Shown here: in pieces, positions 18,588 to 29,328 of the stretch | How the letters are laid out: the number at the start of each line of letters is the position of its first letter | Numbering within the stretch: position 1 is the first letter of the stretch | Source of the DNA: Accumulibacter sp. | GTDB lineage: Bacteria; Pseudomonadota; Gammaproteobacteria; Burkholderiales; Rhodocyclaceae | Length of the DNA: 64,000 nt | NCBI GenBank assembly: GCA_031266435.1 | Contig: JAISAZ010000082.1 | Coordinates: 62,001-126,000, forward strand | Reading direction: 5' to 3' | Position numbers and translations under genes: made by a program | Notes under the pieces: generated by a model | Seen by the model: only the letters and a program-made list of their open reading frames with translations | The model's database searches: none | Told to the model about the DNA's origin: nothing

Positions 18588-20435
18588 ATGTCCCGTCCCG
18601 TACGCAATATTGCGATCATCGCCCACGTCGACCACGGTAAAACGACGCTCGTCGATAAACTCCTCATCCAGGCAGGCACTTTTGCGGCGCACCAGCACGT
18701 CGCCGAGCGCGTCATGGATTCGAACGACCTGGAGCGCGAGCGCGGGATTACGATCCTCGCCAAAAACCTCGCGGTCGATTATCAGGGCATCCACATCAAT
18801 ATCGTCGATACGCCGGGGCACGCCGATTTCGGCGGCGAGGTCGAGCGCGTGCTCAGCATGGTCGACGGCGTCCTCCTGCTCGTCGACGCCGTCGAGGGAC
18901 CGATGCCGCAGACGCGCTTCGTGACGCGCAAGGCGCTGTCGCTCGGTTTGAAGCCGATCGTCGTCGTCAACAAGATCGACCGCGACGGCGCGCGCCCGGA
19001 CTGGGTCGTCGACCACACCTTCGACCTTTTCGATAAATTGGGTGCTTCCGAGGATCAACTCGATTTCCCCGTGATTTACGCGTCGGCGATCAACGGCTAC
19101 GCGACGCTCGACCTGAAAACGCCTTCGACCGACATGCGAGTGCTTTTCGAGGCGATCCTGCGGCACGTTCCGCCGCCCGAAGCCGGCGACTCCGACGGCG
19201 CCCTGCAACTGCAAATCGCCGCGCTCGACTATTCTTCGTATATCGGGCGCATCGGCGTCGGGCGGATTCAGCGCGGACGCATCAGGAGCGCGCAGACGGT
19301 GACGGTGATGTACGGCTTGCCGGACGCCGAAGGCTGCTTCGAGCATGGCGCGCCGAAGGCCGCGAAGGTCAACCAGGTCTTTGGCTTCCGCGGGATCGAG
19401 CGCGTTCCGCTCGACGAGGCGCTTGCCGGCGACATCGTGCTCCTGAGCGGGATCGACGCGCTGTCGATCGGATGCACCGTCGTCGACCCCGACACGCCGG
19501 AGGCGCTCCCGATGCTGAAAGTCGACGAGCCGACGCTGAACATGACCTTCATGGTCAATGATTCGCCTTACGCGGGGACCGAAGGGAAGTTCGTGACGAG
19601 CCGCCAGATCCGCGAGCGTCTGCACAAGGAATTGCTGACGAATATGGCTTTGCGCGTCGAAGACATGGGGACGACCGATTCCTTTCTCGTTTCCGGGCGC
19701 GGCGAGCTGCATTTGACGATTCTGCTCGAAACGATGCGGCGCGAGGGTTACGAGTTGGCCGTCGGACGCCCGAAAGTTATTTTCAAGACGATAAACGGCG
19801 CGCAGTGCGAGCCTTACGAAATGCTGAGCCTCGACCTCGAAGAAACGCACCAGGGCGGCGTCATGGAGGCGCTCGGCACGCGCCGGGGGGACTTGCAGGA
19901 CATGGTTTCCGACGGACGGGGACGTGTCCGCCTCGAATACCGGATCCCGGCGCGCGGCCTGATCGGTTTTCAGAACGAGTTCCTGAACCTGACGCGCGGT
20001 ACCGGTCTGATGAGCCACGTTTTCGACGACTACGCGCCGGTCAAGGGCGATATTCCGGGTCGGCGCAACGGCGCTCTCGTTTCGGCAGAGCACGGCGAAG
20101 CGGTCGCTTACGCCCTCTGGAAGCTCCAGGAGCGCGGGCGGATGTTCGTTTCGCCGAACGACCGATTGTACGAGGGCATGGTAATCGGAGTTCATTCGCG
20201 CGAGAACGACCTCGTCGTCAACCCGATCAAGGGAAAGCAACTGACCAATATCCGCGCCTCCGGGACCGACGAGGCGGTGCGCCTGACGCCGCCGATCGCG
20301 CTGACGCTCGAAAGCGCGATCGAGTTCATCGAAGACGACGAACTCGTCGAGATCACACCGAAAACCATCCGCATCCGCAAACGATTTCTGACGGAGCTGG
20401 AACGGCGCAGGTCGTCGCGCACCGAGAAACGCTAA
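18588..20435 (+). CDS. typA: Ribosome-associated GTPase TypA/BipA
   Basis: [49 protein letters not shown]. Confidence 0.97.
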   Translation: MSRPVRNIAIIAHVDHGKTTLVDKLLIQAGTFAAHQHVAERVMDSNDLERERGITILAKNLAVDYQGIHINIVDTPGHADFGGEVERVLSMVDGVLLLVDAVEGPMPQTRFVTRKALSLGLKPIVVVNKIDRDGARPDWVVDHTFDLFDKLGASEDQLDFPVIYASAINGYATLDLKTPSTDMRVLFEAILRHVPPPEAGDSDGALQLQIAALDYSSYIGRIGVGRIQRGRIRSAQTVTVMYGLPDAEGCFEHGAPKAAKVNQVFGFRGIERVPLDEALAGDIVLLSGIDALSIGCTVVDPDTPEALPMLKVDEPTLNMTFMVNDSPYAGTEGKFVTSRQIRERLHKELLTNMALRVEDMGTTDSFLVSGRGELHLTILLETMRREGYELAVGRPKVIFKTINGAQCEPYEMLSLDLEETHQGGVMEALGTRRGDLQDMVSDGRGRVRLEYRIPARGLIGFQNEFLNLTRGTGLMSHVFDDYAPVKGDIPGRRNGALVSAEHGEAVAYALWKLQERGRMFVSPNDRLYEGMVIGVHSRENDLVVNPIKGKQLTNIRASGTDEAVRLTPPIALTLESAIEFIEDDELVEITPKTIRIRKRFLTELERRRSSRTEKR

Positions 20436-20495
20436 GCTTTTCTCGATCGGCGCTCTCGCGCGCGCTTGGGTCGAAATCCGGGGTAAAATCGCACG

Positions 20496-22115
20496 ATGAG
20501 CTATCAGGTTCTGGCGCGGAAATGGCGGCCGAAAACGTTTGAAACCCTCGTCGGGCAGGAGCACGTCGTCCGTGCGCTGACGCACGCGCTGACCGAGAAA
20601 CACCTGCATCACGCCTACCTTTTCACCGGTACGCGCGGCGTCGGAAAAACGACGCTCGCGCGGATTCTCGCCAAGGCGCTCAACTGCGAGAAGGGCATCA
20701 GCGCCAGCCCGTGCGGTGTGTGTTCGTCGTGCGTCGAAATCGATTCCGGGCGTTTCGTCGATATGCTCGAAGTCGACGCGGCGACGAACACCCGCGTCGA
20801 CGAGATGCGCCAGCTTCTCGAAGACGCGGTCTACGCGCCGACGCGCGGCCGCTTCCGCGTTTATGTCATCGACGAAGTCCATATGCTTTCCAATTCGGCG
20901 TTCAACGCGATGTTGAAGACGCTCGAAGAACCCCCCGAACACGTGAAATTCATCCTGGCGACGACCGACCCGCAAAAAATCCCGGTGACGGTGCTCTCGC
21001 GCTGTCTCCAGTTCAACCTGAAGCAAATGACACCGCCGCTCATCGCGGAACACCTCCAGGAAATTCTTTCGGTCGAAGGCGTCGAAGCCGAGGCCGGCGC
21101 GCTGAACCTGCTCGCGCGATCGGCGAACGGCAGCATGCGCGACGCGCTCTCGCTTCTCGACCAAGCGATCGCCCACGGCGGCGGCAAAGTCGACGAGGGG
21201 CAGGTCCGCGAGATGCTCGGGACGGTCGGGTCGGATTTCCTCTTCTCGATTCTCGACGCGCTGCTCGAAAGCGACGCGCAAAAGCTCGTCTCGGTCGCCG
21301 ACGCGATGACGGCACGCAGCCTTTCATTCGATATGGCTTTGCAGGGGCTGGCGTCGCTTTTCACTCAGATTCAGGTCGCGCAGCTTGCGCCGCAGGCGCT
21401 TGCCGACGCGCTTCCCGAACGCGCGCAAATCCTCGGCTGGGCGGAGCGTTTCGACCCGGAGTTCGTCCAGCTTGCTTACCAGATCGTCGCGCACGGGCGC
21501 AAGGAACTGCCGCTCGCGCCGGACGAGTGCGCGGGTTTCGTCATGACGCTCTTGCGCCTTCACGTTTTCCGCCCCGCCGAGAGCAGCGACGTGCCCCGCG
21601 CGCCAAGAGAAGCCGAAGCGCCCGTGCGCGCCGAAACGAGAGTGGAAACCGCCGCGCAACGCTCCGCGCCAGCGCGAAAACGCAGCGCGGACCAACCCGC
21701 TCCGGCGATCCCATCGCAGGCCAAGGCCGAAAAAACCGGCGACGCGTGGCATGAAATCATGGCGTCGACCACGCTGACCGGGATGGCTCGGGAACTCGGA
21801 CGACACTGCGGTCTCGCGCGCATCGACGGCGACTGCGTCGTCCTCAGCCTTCCCCCGGCGCACCGGCACTCGCAGATACAGTCGGCGCAGGAAAAACTCA
21901 AGCAGGCGCTTTCCGAGCATTTCGGGCGCCCCATGCGCCTCGTCATCAATCTCGAAGAGGCCAAGGGCGACACGCCCGCCGATACGGCGCGCCGCATCGA
22001 GGACAAGCGTCAGGAAAACGCCATCGCCTCGATTGAACAAAACGACTTCGTTCGTGAAGCCATCGATCTTTTCGACGCGAAACTGATCGAATCGTCGATC
22101 AAGCCTGCCGTTTGA
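20496..22115 (+). CDS. dnaX: DNA polymerase III subunits gamma/tau
   Basis: YQVLARKWRPKTFETLVGQEHVVRAL, FTGTRGVGKTTLARI, DEVHMLSNSAFNAMLKTLEEPPEHV. Confidence 0.96.
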   Translation: MSYQVLARKWRPKTFETLVGQEHVVRALTHALTEKHLHHAYLFTGTRGVGKTTLARILAKALNCEKGISASPCGVCSSCVEIDSGRFVDMLEVDAATNTRVDEMRQLLEDAVYAPTRGRFRVYVIDEVHMLSNSAFNAMLKTLEEPPEHVKFILATTDPQKIPVTVLSRCLQFNLKQMTPPLIAEHLQEILSVEGVEAEAGALNLLARSANGSMRDALSLLDQAIAHGGGKVDEGQVREMLGTVGSDFLFSILDALLESDAQKLVSVADAMTARSLSFDMALQGLASLFTQIQVAQLAPQALADALPERAQILGWAERFDPEFVQLAYQIVAHGRKELPLAPDECAGFVMTLLRLHVFRPAESSDVPRAPREAEAPVRAETRVETAAQRSAPARKRSADQPAPAIPSQAKAEKTGDAWHEIMASTTLTGMARELGRHCGLARIDGDCVVLSLPPAHRHSQIQSAQEKLKQALSEHFGRPMRLVINLEEAKGDTPADTARRIEDKRQENAIASIEQNDFVREAIDLFDAKLIESSIKPAV

Positions 22116-22141
22116 CCGGTCTTATTTGAAAAGGGATTGAC

Positions 22142-22465
22142 ATGATGAAAGGCGGAATGGCCGGGCTGTTGAAGCAAGCCCAGGTGATGCAGGAAAACAT
22201 GAAGAAGGCGCAGGACGAACTCGCACGAATCGAAGTCGAGGGAGAGTCGGGCGCGGGCATGGTCAAGGTGACGATGACGTGTTCGCACGATGTCCGTCGC
22301 GTCGCGATCGACGAGGCCGTCATGGACGACAGGGAAATGCTCGAAGACCTCGTCGCTGCGGCGTTCAACGACGCCGTCCGCCGCGCGGAGAAGACCTCGC
22401 ACGAGCGCATGGCGGGTTTCACGGCGGGACTCAACCTGCCGCCCGGAATGAAACTCCCCTTCTGA
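22142..22465 (+). CDS. ybaB: YbaB/EbfC nucleoid-associated protein
   Basis: [24 protein letters not shown]...[12 protein letters not shown]; between dnaX and recR. Confidence 0.95.
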   Translation: MMKGGMAGLLKQAQVMQENMKKAQDELARIEVEGESGAGMVKVTMTCSHDVRRVAIDEAVMDDREMLEDLVAAAFNDAVRRAEKTSHERMAGFTAGLNLPPGMKLPF

Positions 22466-22567
22466 TTCCAACTCCAGTTCATCCCACCCATTGTCGACTT
22501 CGCCTTGCGGCACGCAAGACCTGTGAAGCGGCTCGGCATCAAAGCATGAACGAACTGGAAAAGGAAT
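22464..22567. repeat. Inverted-repeat-ended element, copy 2 (opposite orientation to copy 1)
   Basis: gattccaactccagttcatcccacccattgtcgacttcgcc...catcaaagcatgaacgaactggaaaaggaat; starts inside the ybaB stop codon. Confidence 0.92.
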
Positions 22568-22572
22568 AAGCG

Positions 22573-23172
22573 ATGCAAACATCGAGCCTCGAAGCGCTGA
22601 CCACAGCCTTGCGTTGCCTCCCCGGAGTCGGGCCGAAATCGGCGCAGCGCATGGCGTTTCACCTGATGCAGCGCGAACGCGCCGGCGCCGACCGTCTGGC
22701 GAAATCGATCCTGCACGCGCTCGAAGCGCTCAGGCATTGCCGCTACTGCAATACCTTCACCGAAGACGAAGTCTGCGAGCGCTGCCGCTCACCGAAGCGC
22801 GACGCCAGCCAGCTCTGCATCGTCGAAACGCCTATCGATATGGCGATGATGGAGCAGACTCTTGCGTATTCCGGGATGTACTACGTCCTGATGGGGTGCG
22901 TCTCCCCGCTCGACGGCGTCGGAATCCGCGAACTCGGACTCGAAAAGCTCCTCGAACGCGTCGACGACGGCGTCGTGCGCGAAGTCGTCATCGCGACGAA
23001 TTTCACCAACGAAGGCGAGATTACGGCGCACTTCCTGACCGAAATGCTCAAGCCGCGTCCGCTTCGCGTATCGAGAATCGCGCGCGGCGTCCCGGTCGGC
23101 GGAGAACTCGAATACGTCGACGCGGGGACGCTTGCGCAGGCGTTCAGGGAACGCAGATCGCTCGTCGAATGA
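22573..23172 (+). CDS. recR: Recombination protein RecR
   Basis: [38 protein letters not shown] Zn finger, TOPRIM region. Confidence 0.96.
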   Translation: MQTSSLEALTTALRCLPGVGPKSAQRMAFHLMQRERAGADRLAKSILHALEALRHCRYCNTFTEDEVCERCRSPKRDASQLCIVETPIDMAMMEQTLAYSGMYYVLMGCVSPLDGVGIRELGLEKLLERVDDGVVREVVIATNFTNEGEITAHFLTEMLKPRPLRVSRIARGVPVGGELEYVDAGTLAQAFRERRSLVE

Positions 23173-23178
23173 TCGCCG

Positions 23179-23823
23179 ATGAACTCGACCGCCGGCGATT
23201 TGAAAACGGAGGGTGAAACGGCTCGCGAAACCGATTGCAAAACCGACACCCGACGGCGCCGCCTCGTCGCCGCCGTCGCGCTCGTCGGCGGGTCGGGAAT
23301 CACGGCCGCGGCCTTCCCTCTCTTGTCGAGCCTCGCGCCCTCGGCGCGCGCGCGGCTCGCCGCCGCGCCGGTCGAAGTCGATCTCGGCGACCTTTCGCCC
23401 GGACACCTGAAAATCGTCGAATGGCGCGCCCGACCCGTATGGATTCTCAAGCGGACGCCGGAGATGCTCGCGTGCCTGGCCGAAGTCGCGGACCGCGTCC
23501 TCGACCCCGAATCGAAGCAGGCGCAGCAGCCGAAAAACTGCGCCAACGCGACGCGCTCGATTCGCCCGAATCTGCTCGTCGTCCTTGGGGTGTGTACTCA
23601 CTTCGGCTGTTCGCCCGTTCCACGCTTCACGCGCGGCGCGGGCGAAGGAATGCCCGCCGAATGGCCCGGGGGTTTCGTGTGCCGATGCCACGGCGCGAGC
23701 TTCGACTTCGCGGGGCGCGCCTTCAAGAATACGCTCGCCGTGAAAAACCTCGAAGTCCCGCCGCATCGCTACCTCTCCGAAACCCGCCTCGTGATCGGCG
23801 ACGGCGCGGAGAGTACGACGTGA
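23179..23823 (+). CDS. petA: Ubiquinol-cytochrome c reductase Rieske iron-sulfur subunit
   Basis: CTHFGCSP and CRCHGASFDFAGR 2Fe-2S ligands; Tat-like N-terminus RRRLVAAVALVGG. Confidence 0.94.
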   Translation: MNSTAGDLKTEGETARETDCKTDTRRRRLVAAVALVGGSGITAAAFPLLSSLAPSARARLAAAPVEVDLGDLSPGHLKIVEWRARPVWILKRTPEMLACLAEVADRVLDPESKQAQQPKNCANATRSIRPNLLVVLGVCTHFGCSPVPRFTRGAGEGMPAEWPGGFVCRCHGASFDFAGRAFKNTLAVKNLEVPPHRYLSETRLVIGDGAESTT

Positions 23824-25136
23824 ACCTGAAAACCATGCGCGCCGGAAAATACCGCTCGAACGGCGGCTTTTTCGGCGATTGCATCGAGTGGCTCGACGCG
23901 CGCCTTCCGCTCTCTGCGTTCTGGCGAAAACACTTTTCGGAATACCTCGTTCCGAAAAACCTCAATTTTTGGTACTTCTTCGGATCGATCGCTCTCGTCG
24001 TCCTCCTGATGCAGATCGTCACCGGGATATTTCTCGCCATGTCCTACCAGCCGGACGCGACGCCGAACGCCGACGGCATCCCCGTGGCGTTCGCCAGCGT
24101 CGAGTACATCATGCGCGACGTAAACTGGGGCTGGCTGATCCGAACGACGCATTCGACGGGCGCGTCGGCGTTTTTCTTCGTCGTCTACCTGCACATTTTC
24201 CGCTGCATGCTCTACGGCTCGTACCGGAAACCGCGCGAACTCCTTTGGATCGTCGGCGTCGTGATCTTCTACGCGCTGATGGCAGAAGCCTTCACGGGCT
24301 ACGTGCTCCCCTGGGGGCAGATGTCGTTCTGGGCGGCGCAGGTCATCACCGACCTCGCCTCGGCATTCCCCTTCTTCGGTACCGCCCTCGCCGACTGGGT
24401 TCGTGGCGATTTTTCGGTCGGCGGCGCGACGCTCGGACGCTTCTTCGCGCTGCACGTCGTCGCGCTGCCGCTCGCGCTGATTCTCCTCGTCGTCCTGCAC
24501 CTCGTCGCGCTGCGCGAAGTCGGCTCGAACAACCCCGACGGGTTTGAGGCGCAAAAGCGCGTGAACGTCGAGGGGACTCTCCTCGACGGCGTCTCCTTCC
24601 ACCCCTACTACACGGTCAAGGAAGTCTTCGCGCTCAGCGTTTTTCTCCTCGTTTTTTTCTCGCTCGTCTTCTTCGCGCCCGAAGGCGGCGGCTATTTTCT
24701 CGAAACCGAGAACTTCCTCCCCGCCGACCCATTGAAGACGCCGGAATACATCAAACCTCTCTGGTACTTCACCCCGTTTTATTCGATGCTCCGCGCGATG
24801 ACGCGACCGCTTCTGGGCGTCGACGCAAAACTGCTCGGCGTCCTCGCGATGAACGGCGCCGTCGGCGTCCTGGTCTTTCTGCCCTGGCTCGACCGCGCCC
24901 CGGTCAGGTCGATCCGTCATCGCGGCCCTGTTTTCAAAGTCATGCTGTCCCTCTTCGTCGCGTCTTTTCTGACGCTCGGCTTCCTCGGCGCAAAACCGCC
25001 CGAATACGTTTTATGGGGGGCCATCCCCGGCGCGCCGATCGCGCGCGCGGCGACCTTCTTTTACTACTTCTACTTTCTTGCGATGCCGTGGTGGTCGAAA
25101 ATCGACCTTTGCGCGCAAGAAACGCAAGCGGCATGA
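23820..25136 (+). CDS. petB: Cytochrome b, bc1 complex
   Basis: LNFWYFFGSIALVVLLMQIVTGIFLAMSY, GYVLPWGQMSFWAAQVITDL; in-frame GTG at 23820 overlapping petA stop. Confidence 0.95.
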   Translation: MNLKTMRAGKYRSNGGFFGDCIEWLDARLPLSAFWRKHFSEYLVPKNLNFWYFFGSIALVVLLMQIVTGIFLAMSYQPDATPNADGIPVAFASVEYIMRDVNWGWLIRTTHSTGASAFFFVVYLHIFRCMLYGSYRKPRELLWIVGVVIFYALMAEAFTGYVLPWGQMSFWAAQVITDLASAFPFFGTALADWVRGDFSVGGATLGRFFALHVVALPLALILLVVLHLVALREVGSNNPDGFEAQKRVNVEGTLLDGVSFHPYYTVKEVFALSVFLLVFFSLVFFAPEGGGYFLETENFLPADPLKTPEYIKPLWYFTPFYSMLRAMTRPLLGVDAKLLGVLAMNGAVGVLVFLPWLDRAPVRSIRHRGPVFKVMLSLFVASFLTLGFLGAKPPEYVLWGAIPGAPIARAATFFYYFYFLAMPWWSKIDLCAQETQAA

Positions 25137-25852
25137 CTCCAATGACAACGCGCGCCGCCCTCCTCGCGTTCTGCCTCTTTCTGCCCTTCCAGAGCTTCGG
25201 CGGCGCCGCGCTCCCGACGGCGCCGGAAGTGCCGCGCGACGCCTTGCAAGAAGGCGCGGAACTCTTCGTCAACGAATGCCAGACTTGCCACGGCCTGAGC
25301 TTCGTTCGCTTCGGACAGCTTGCGGAACTCGGCTTTTCCGAAAAGGAAATCGCCGAAAAATTGCTCGCCGGCGCGCCGGGAGAATTTATGCGCGTCGCCG
25401 CGAAACGCGACGACCAAAAACGCTGGTTCGGCGTCGCTCCGCCCGACCTTTCCCTCACCGTGCGCGCGCACGCATCGAGTGAAGGCAGCGGCGCCGACTG
25501 GCTTTACGCCTACCTGCGCTCCTTCCGCCGAGACGATGCCAGTCCGACTGGATGGAACAACGACGTATTCACCAAGGTCGCGATGCCGCACGTCCTCTGG
25601 AGGATGCAGGACGCGACGAATCCAGAAGAAGGCGCCGCTGACGCGCTCTCCCCCGAAGACTACGACCGCCGCGTCGCCACGCTCGTCGGCTTCCTCGCGT
25701 GGGCGGGCGACCCGCACGCCGCCCTCCGCAAGCGCGTCGGCATCGGCGTCGTCGCCTTCCTGCTCGTCTTCTCGGCGCTGGCGTACGCGTTGAAAAGAGA
25801 GTATTGGCGGGACATTACGGGAGACAGGAGACAGGAAACAGGAGGCAGATGA
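25133..25852 (+). CDS. petC: Cytochrome c1, bc1 complex
   Basis: CQTCHG haem motif, APPDLSL; ATG overlapping petB stop; C-terminal RRQETGGR lies in repeat. Confidence 0.92.
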   Translation: MTPMTTRAALLAFCLFLPFQSFGGAALPTAPEVPRDALQEGAELFVNECQTCHGLSFVRFGQLAELGFSEKEIAEKLLAGAPGEFMRVAAKRDDQKRWFGVAPPDLSLTVRAHASSEGSGADWLYAYLRSFRRDDASPTGWNNDVFTKVAMPHVLWRMQDATNPEEGAADALSPEDYDRRVATLVGFLAWAGDPHAALRKRVGIGVVAFLLVFSALAYALKREYWRDITGDRRQETGGR

Positions 25853-26030
25853 AAACCGATCGGCGCTTCAAAGCTCTTCCCCGCTGGTGACCGACCCGTA
25901 GGGGCACGGCGTGCCGTGCCCATCGGCGGTATAGCTTGGGCTGAGCATTGCTACGCCCAACGATTCCGCATACGCATGAATGACGGAATAATGGAGGATA
26001 CAGCTTGGGCTGAGCTACTCCCAAGGGACA
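25815..26030. repeat. Composite intergenic repeat: AGACAGG heptads, GGGGCACGGCGTGCCGTGCCC palindrome, two TTGGGCTGAGC copies
   Basis: Same words recur at 2905-3217, 33700-33860, 54050-54300 and 54600-54782. Confidence 0.8.
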
Positions 26031-26034
26031 GATA

Positions 26035-27489
26035 TCATTCCAAATTAATAGATCCGGCGGTTTTCAATGATTTCAATGCGTTTGAAAACCCCTCTTTATG
26101 CATTATGATAAACTCACCGAGGAATAATGAGCTGACTATCATAATAATCGGCGCGACTGACCCCAAACCAATTCGTGATACAAACATAGATGTGAAAGCC
26201 TTGTCCACAATGCCGACTCGATCCGGCAAACCATGAAGGGAAACCATGATCTCCGGAAAATATAAAAACATGCCAAGAGTCATTAAATAGATCCACATCA
26301 AATTGACAAGTATTTTATTTCCTCGCGGCGCATCTGGAAGAATAAGACCGTAATGGAACGCTCGATCCTTTTTTGACAGCGCATGAACATAAATGGCAGT
26401 CACAACAGGAAAAAGCGCGACCAGTAAAGAAAATACAAAGAGAGTAACTTCCGGGAAATCGGACATCTCTGCAAATTCATGAATGGGCAACCAGAATGCG
26501 ACCAGCGAAGAGACCGGGTCGACAAAATAATCTTTCAGGATTGGACAGGAAGAAAGAATGTCTTTCGGTACAAACAAGGCTACGACAAGTGACAATTCGA
26601 AATACCATCCGTATGCACGGGGAAAGCTATAATCCAATTTCTTGTCTTTATAGTCAGCCCAATTATACATTATGAGGATACCAACTATCAACGCGGTAGG
26701 TAGACTAAAGTCATCATCGAGGTAAATGAAGACGGCGAGGAGCGCCATACAACCGAAATCCGTAAAAGACAGTTTTGATAGTTGGGCTTTCAAATTCCGA
26801 TACGCATTCATCACCGAGGCCTTTGTCAACACGCTCGGTTGTTCTGACCCAAAAAACGACATCCGCGAGTTCTCATAACTTCTTCTGTTCGCGCTCGGCG
26901 GCATCAGAAATCTGAGCGCAATAACAAGAATTGGCGCAATCGTCATGAAAAGAATGGCGCTCAAAGCCAAACCCATTCGTGAATCAAACATGAAGCCAGC
27001 GACTTCATTCGAAACATATCCTTTTTGCAAGAACCCATTGTAAAAATCCAACATCATTTTACTGGATAAAATGTACCCCATGATGGTTGTCATCAAATAA
27101 CTTTGGCCCAATGGTCCAATGAGCCATCTTCTGGATGGAGGGCATGGATAAAAAAAGAACAAAAGAATGGAAGCTATATTCAATATAGCAACTGTAAAGA
27201 GGGCGACTTCATTGAAATGAGAGAGAGCCGCAAATTCATCAACGGCACTCGACTTAAATAAAAAGCTAACGGTATAAGAAAAACCAATGAAGGAATCGCG
27301 CAAAACTGGATGGGAAGTCAGAATATCCTTGGGCGTCAATAAGGCCGACGCGGACGCCAAAGCGAAAAGCCACAGGTACACGCGCAAAACGTAAGACCCA
27401 TCGGTTTTTGTTTTTTCCCAGCGCGTTTCTTTTCCGGTCTCGACAACTTCGCTGTACCCGGCCTTCGAATTTTGAAGCAATTCCACCAT
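26035..27489 (-). CDS. Uncharacterised membrane protein with internal duplication (family B, two repeat units)
   Basis: Halves share LxFALASASALLTPKDILTSHPVLRDSFIG / YGWYFELSLVVALFVPKDILSSCPILKDYFVDP and DSRMGLALSAILF / VSRIGLGSVAPI. Confidence 0.75.
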   Translation of the reverse strand: MVELLQNSKAGYSEVVETGKETRWEKTKTDGSYVLRVYLWLFALASASALLTPKDILTSHPVLRDSFIGFSYTVSFLFKSSAVDEFAALSHFNEVALFTVAILNIASILLFFFYPCPPSRRWLIGPLGQSYLMTTIMGYILSSKMMLDFYNGFLQKGYVSNEVAGFMFDSRMGLALSAILFMTIAPILVIALRFLMPPSANRRSYENSRMSFFGSEQPSVLTKASVMNAYRNLKAQLSKLSFTDFGCMALLAVFIYLDDDFSLPTALIVGILIMYNWADYKDKKLDYSFPRAYGWYFELSLVVALFVPKDILSSCPILKDYFVDPVSSLVAFWLPIHEFAEMSDFPEVTLFVFSLLVALFPVVTAIYVHALSKKDRAFHYGLILPDAPRGNKILVNLMWIYLMTLGMFLYFPEIMVSLHGLPDRVGIVDKAFTSMFVSRIGLGSVAPIIMIVSSLFLGEFIIMHKEGFSNALKSLKTAGSINLE

Positions 27490-27661
27490 TTTAGCCCCTC
27501 CCCGAGATTGGCTTCATCCGATCCCCTTTTGACTATTCTGGCGCAGAAATATTCCGCCTGAAAAAATTCGTCGCGTTTCGGAAAAAACAGGGATGAAGCC
27601 GATAAACCCTACTCCTTTGATAAATTTGATGCAACACTTTTTGGCACACTTTTTCATACGT

Positions 27662-27707
27662 ATGCGGAACGTTGGGCATCGCTAAAGCTCAGCCCAACCT
27701 ATACAAG
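27662..27707. repeat. GTTGGGC hairpin repeat
   Basis: tgcggaacgttgggcatcgctaaagctcagcccaacctata. Confidence 0.75.
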
Positions 27708-27717
27708 CGGCGGCGCG

Positions 27718-29229
27718 TCAAAAACGCAACGAAAACAGGATCGCGGCGAGCAAGGCGGCGATCAGCGCCAGGAGGAGCGGCACGAGGTTTTGCCCGCGCG
27801 GCGGCGGCGTCTTCGACTTCGCGGCTTTTTCGCGCAGCAGCGCCTGGTGGACGAGGCGCGGTATCTGCGGGAGCGCGCGCGACCAGAACGGCGCTTCGCG
27901 CCGAATCGTCCGCACGACGCTCCGCCAGCCGATCTCTTCCTTCATCCAGCGTTCGAGGAAAGGCTTGGCGGTCTTCCAGAGGTCGAGGTCGGGGTCGAGG
28001 TCGCGGCCCATGCCCTCGATGTTGAGCAGCGTCTTTTGCAGCATGATCAACTGCGGCTGAATCTCGATGTTGAAGCGGCGCGAGGTCTGAAAAAGCTGGA
28101 GCAGCAGGCGGCCAAACGAGATTTCGTGCAGGGGGCGGTCGAAAACCGGCTCGCAGACCGTGCGGATCGCCGAGGCGAATTCGTCGACGCGCGTCTCGGG
28201 CGGCGCCCAGCCGGCTTCGATCTGCGTCGTCGCGACGCGCTTGTAGTCGCGCTGGAAAAATGCGAGCAGGTTCTGCGCGAGGTAGCTCTTGTCCTCGTCG
28301 GTCAGCATGCTGACGATGCCGAAATCGAGCGCGATGTACTTTCCGAGGTTCGCCGCGTCGACCGCGACGAAAACGTTACCGGGGTGCATGTCGGCGTGAA
28401 AGAAACCGTCGCGGAAAACCTGCGTGAAGAAAATCTCGACGCCCGCGCTCGACAGCGCCGAAAGGTCGACGCCCGCTTCGATCAGGCGGTCTTTCCGGCT
28501 GACGGGCACGCCGTGCATGCGCTCCATGACCATGACGGTCGGCGTGCAGAAATCCCAATAGACTTCGGGAACCAAGAGGAGTTCCGAATCCGCAAAATTG
28601 CGGCGAAGCTCCGAGCAGTTGGCCGCTTCGCGCGTGAGGTCGAGTTCGTCGTAGAGGTGGCGCGCGAATTCGGCGACGACTTCGCGCGGCTTCAGGCGCC
28701 GCCCGTCCCGCCAGACGGCGCTCAGCAGCGCAGCGAGACCGTCGAGGAGCGAAAGGTCGTGCGCGATGACGCCGCGAATGTCGGGGCGCAGGATTTTGAC
28801 GGCGACCTCGCGCTCGCCGCAACGCGCAAAATGAACCTGCGCGACCGACGCGCTGGCGACCGGGGTCGCGTCGAATTCGGTGAAAACTTCCGACGCGGGC
28901 CTGCCGTAAGCCGCCTCGATCCGCGCGAGCGCTTGTTCCGGCGGACACGGCGGAACGCTGTCCTGCAACTTTGCGAGTTCGTCGGCGATGTCGGGCGGCA
29001 GGAGGTCGCGGCGCGTCGAAAGCACCTGGCCGAATTTGACGAAGATCGGACCGAGCGCTTCGAGCGCCTGACGCAGGCGGACGGCGCGCGGCGCGGCAAA
29101 ACCGCGTCTTGACAGAAGCGCCCTGAAAAACGCCGTCGCTCCGCCCGCCGGCTCGACCTCGAAAATCATCGCATCAACGCCGAATCGGTGGAGGACGCTG
29201 AGAATTTTTGCGAGTCGAATGAGGTACAT
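27718..29229 (-). CDS. ubiB: Ubiquinone biosynthesis ABC1-family kinase UbiB
   Basis: [53 protein letters not shown]-terminal TM segment. Confidence 0.95.
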   Translation of the reverse strand: MYLIRLAKILSVLHRFGVDAMIFEVEPAGGATAFFRALLSRRGFAAPRAVRLRQALEALGPIFVKFGQVLSTRRDLLPPDIADELAKLQDSVPPCPPEQALARIEAAYGRPASEVFTEFDATPVASASVAQVHFARCGEREVAVKILRPDIRGVIAHDLSLLDGLAALLSAVWRDGRRLKPREVVAEFARHLYDELDLTREAANCSELRRNFADSELLLVPEVYWDFCTPTVMVMERMHGVPVSRKDRLIEAGVDLSALSSAGVEIFFTQVFRDGFFHADMHPGNVFVAVDAANLGKYIALDFGIVSMLTDEDKSYLAQNLLAFFQRDYKRVATTQIEAGWAPPETRVDEFASAIRTVCEPVFDRPLHEISFGRLLLQLFQTSRRFNIEIQPQLIMLQKTLLNIEGMGRDLDPDLDLWKTAKPFLERWMKEEIGWRSVVRTIRREAPFWSRALPQIPRLVHQALLREKAAKSKTPPPRGQNLVPLLLALIAALLAAILFSLRF

Positions 29230-29328
29230 GGTGACGAGTATGGCACGGGGCGCGAAACGAAATCGAGAGTTTATCTCGATTCGTCGGGCGGCATCGTATA
29301 ATTGGAATTTTTACTCAAGCATTTTCGA

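Noticed and set aside
18423-21281. 952-aa minus-strand ORF
   Set aside because: Lies antisense across typA and dnaX, which have unambiguous conserved proteins; composition (Arg/Asp/Val/His-rich) is typical of a shadow frame in high-GC, strongly biased codon usage.
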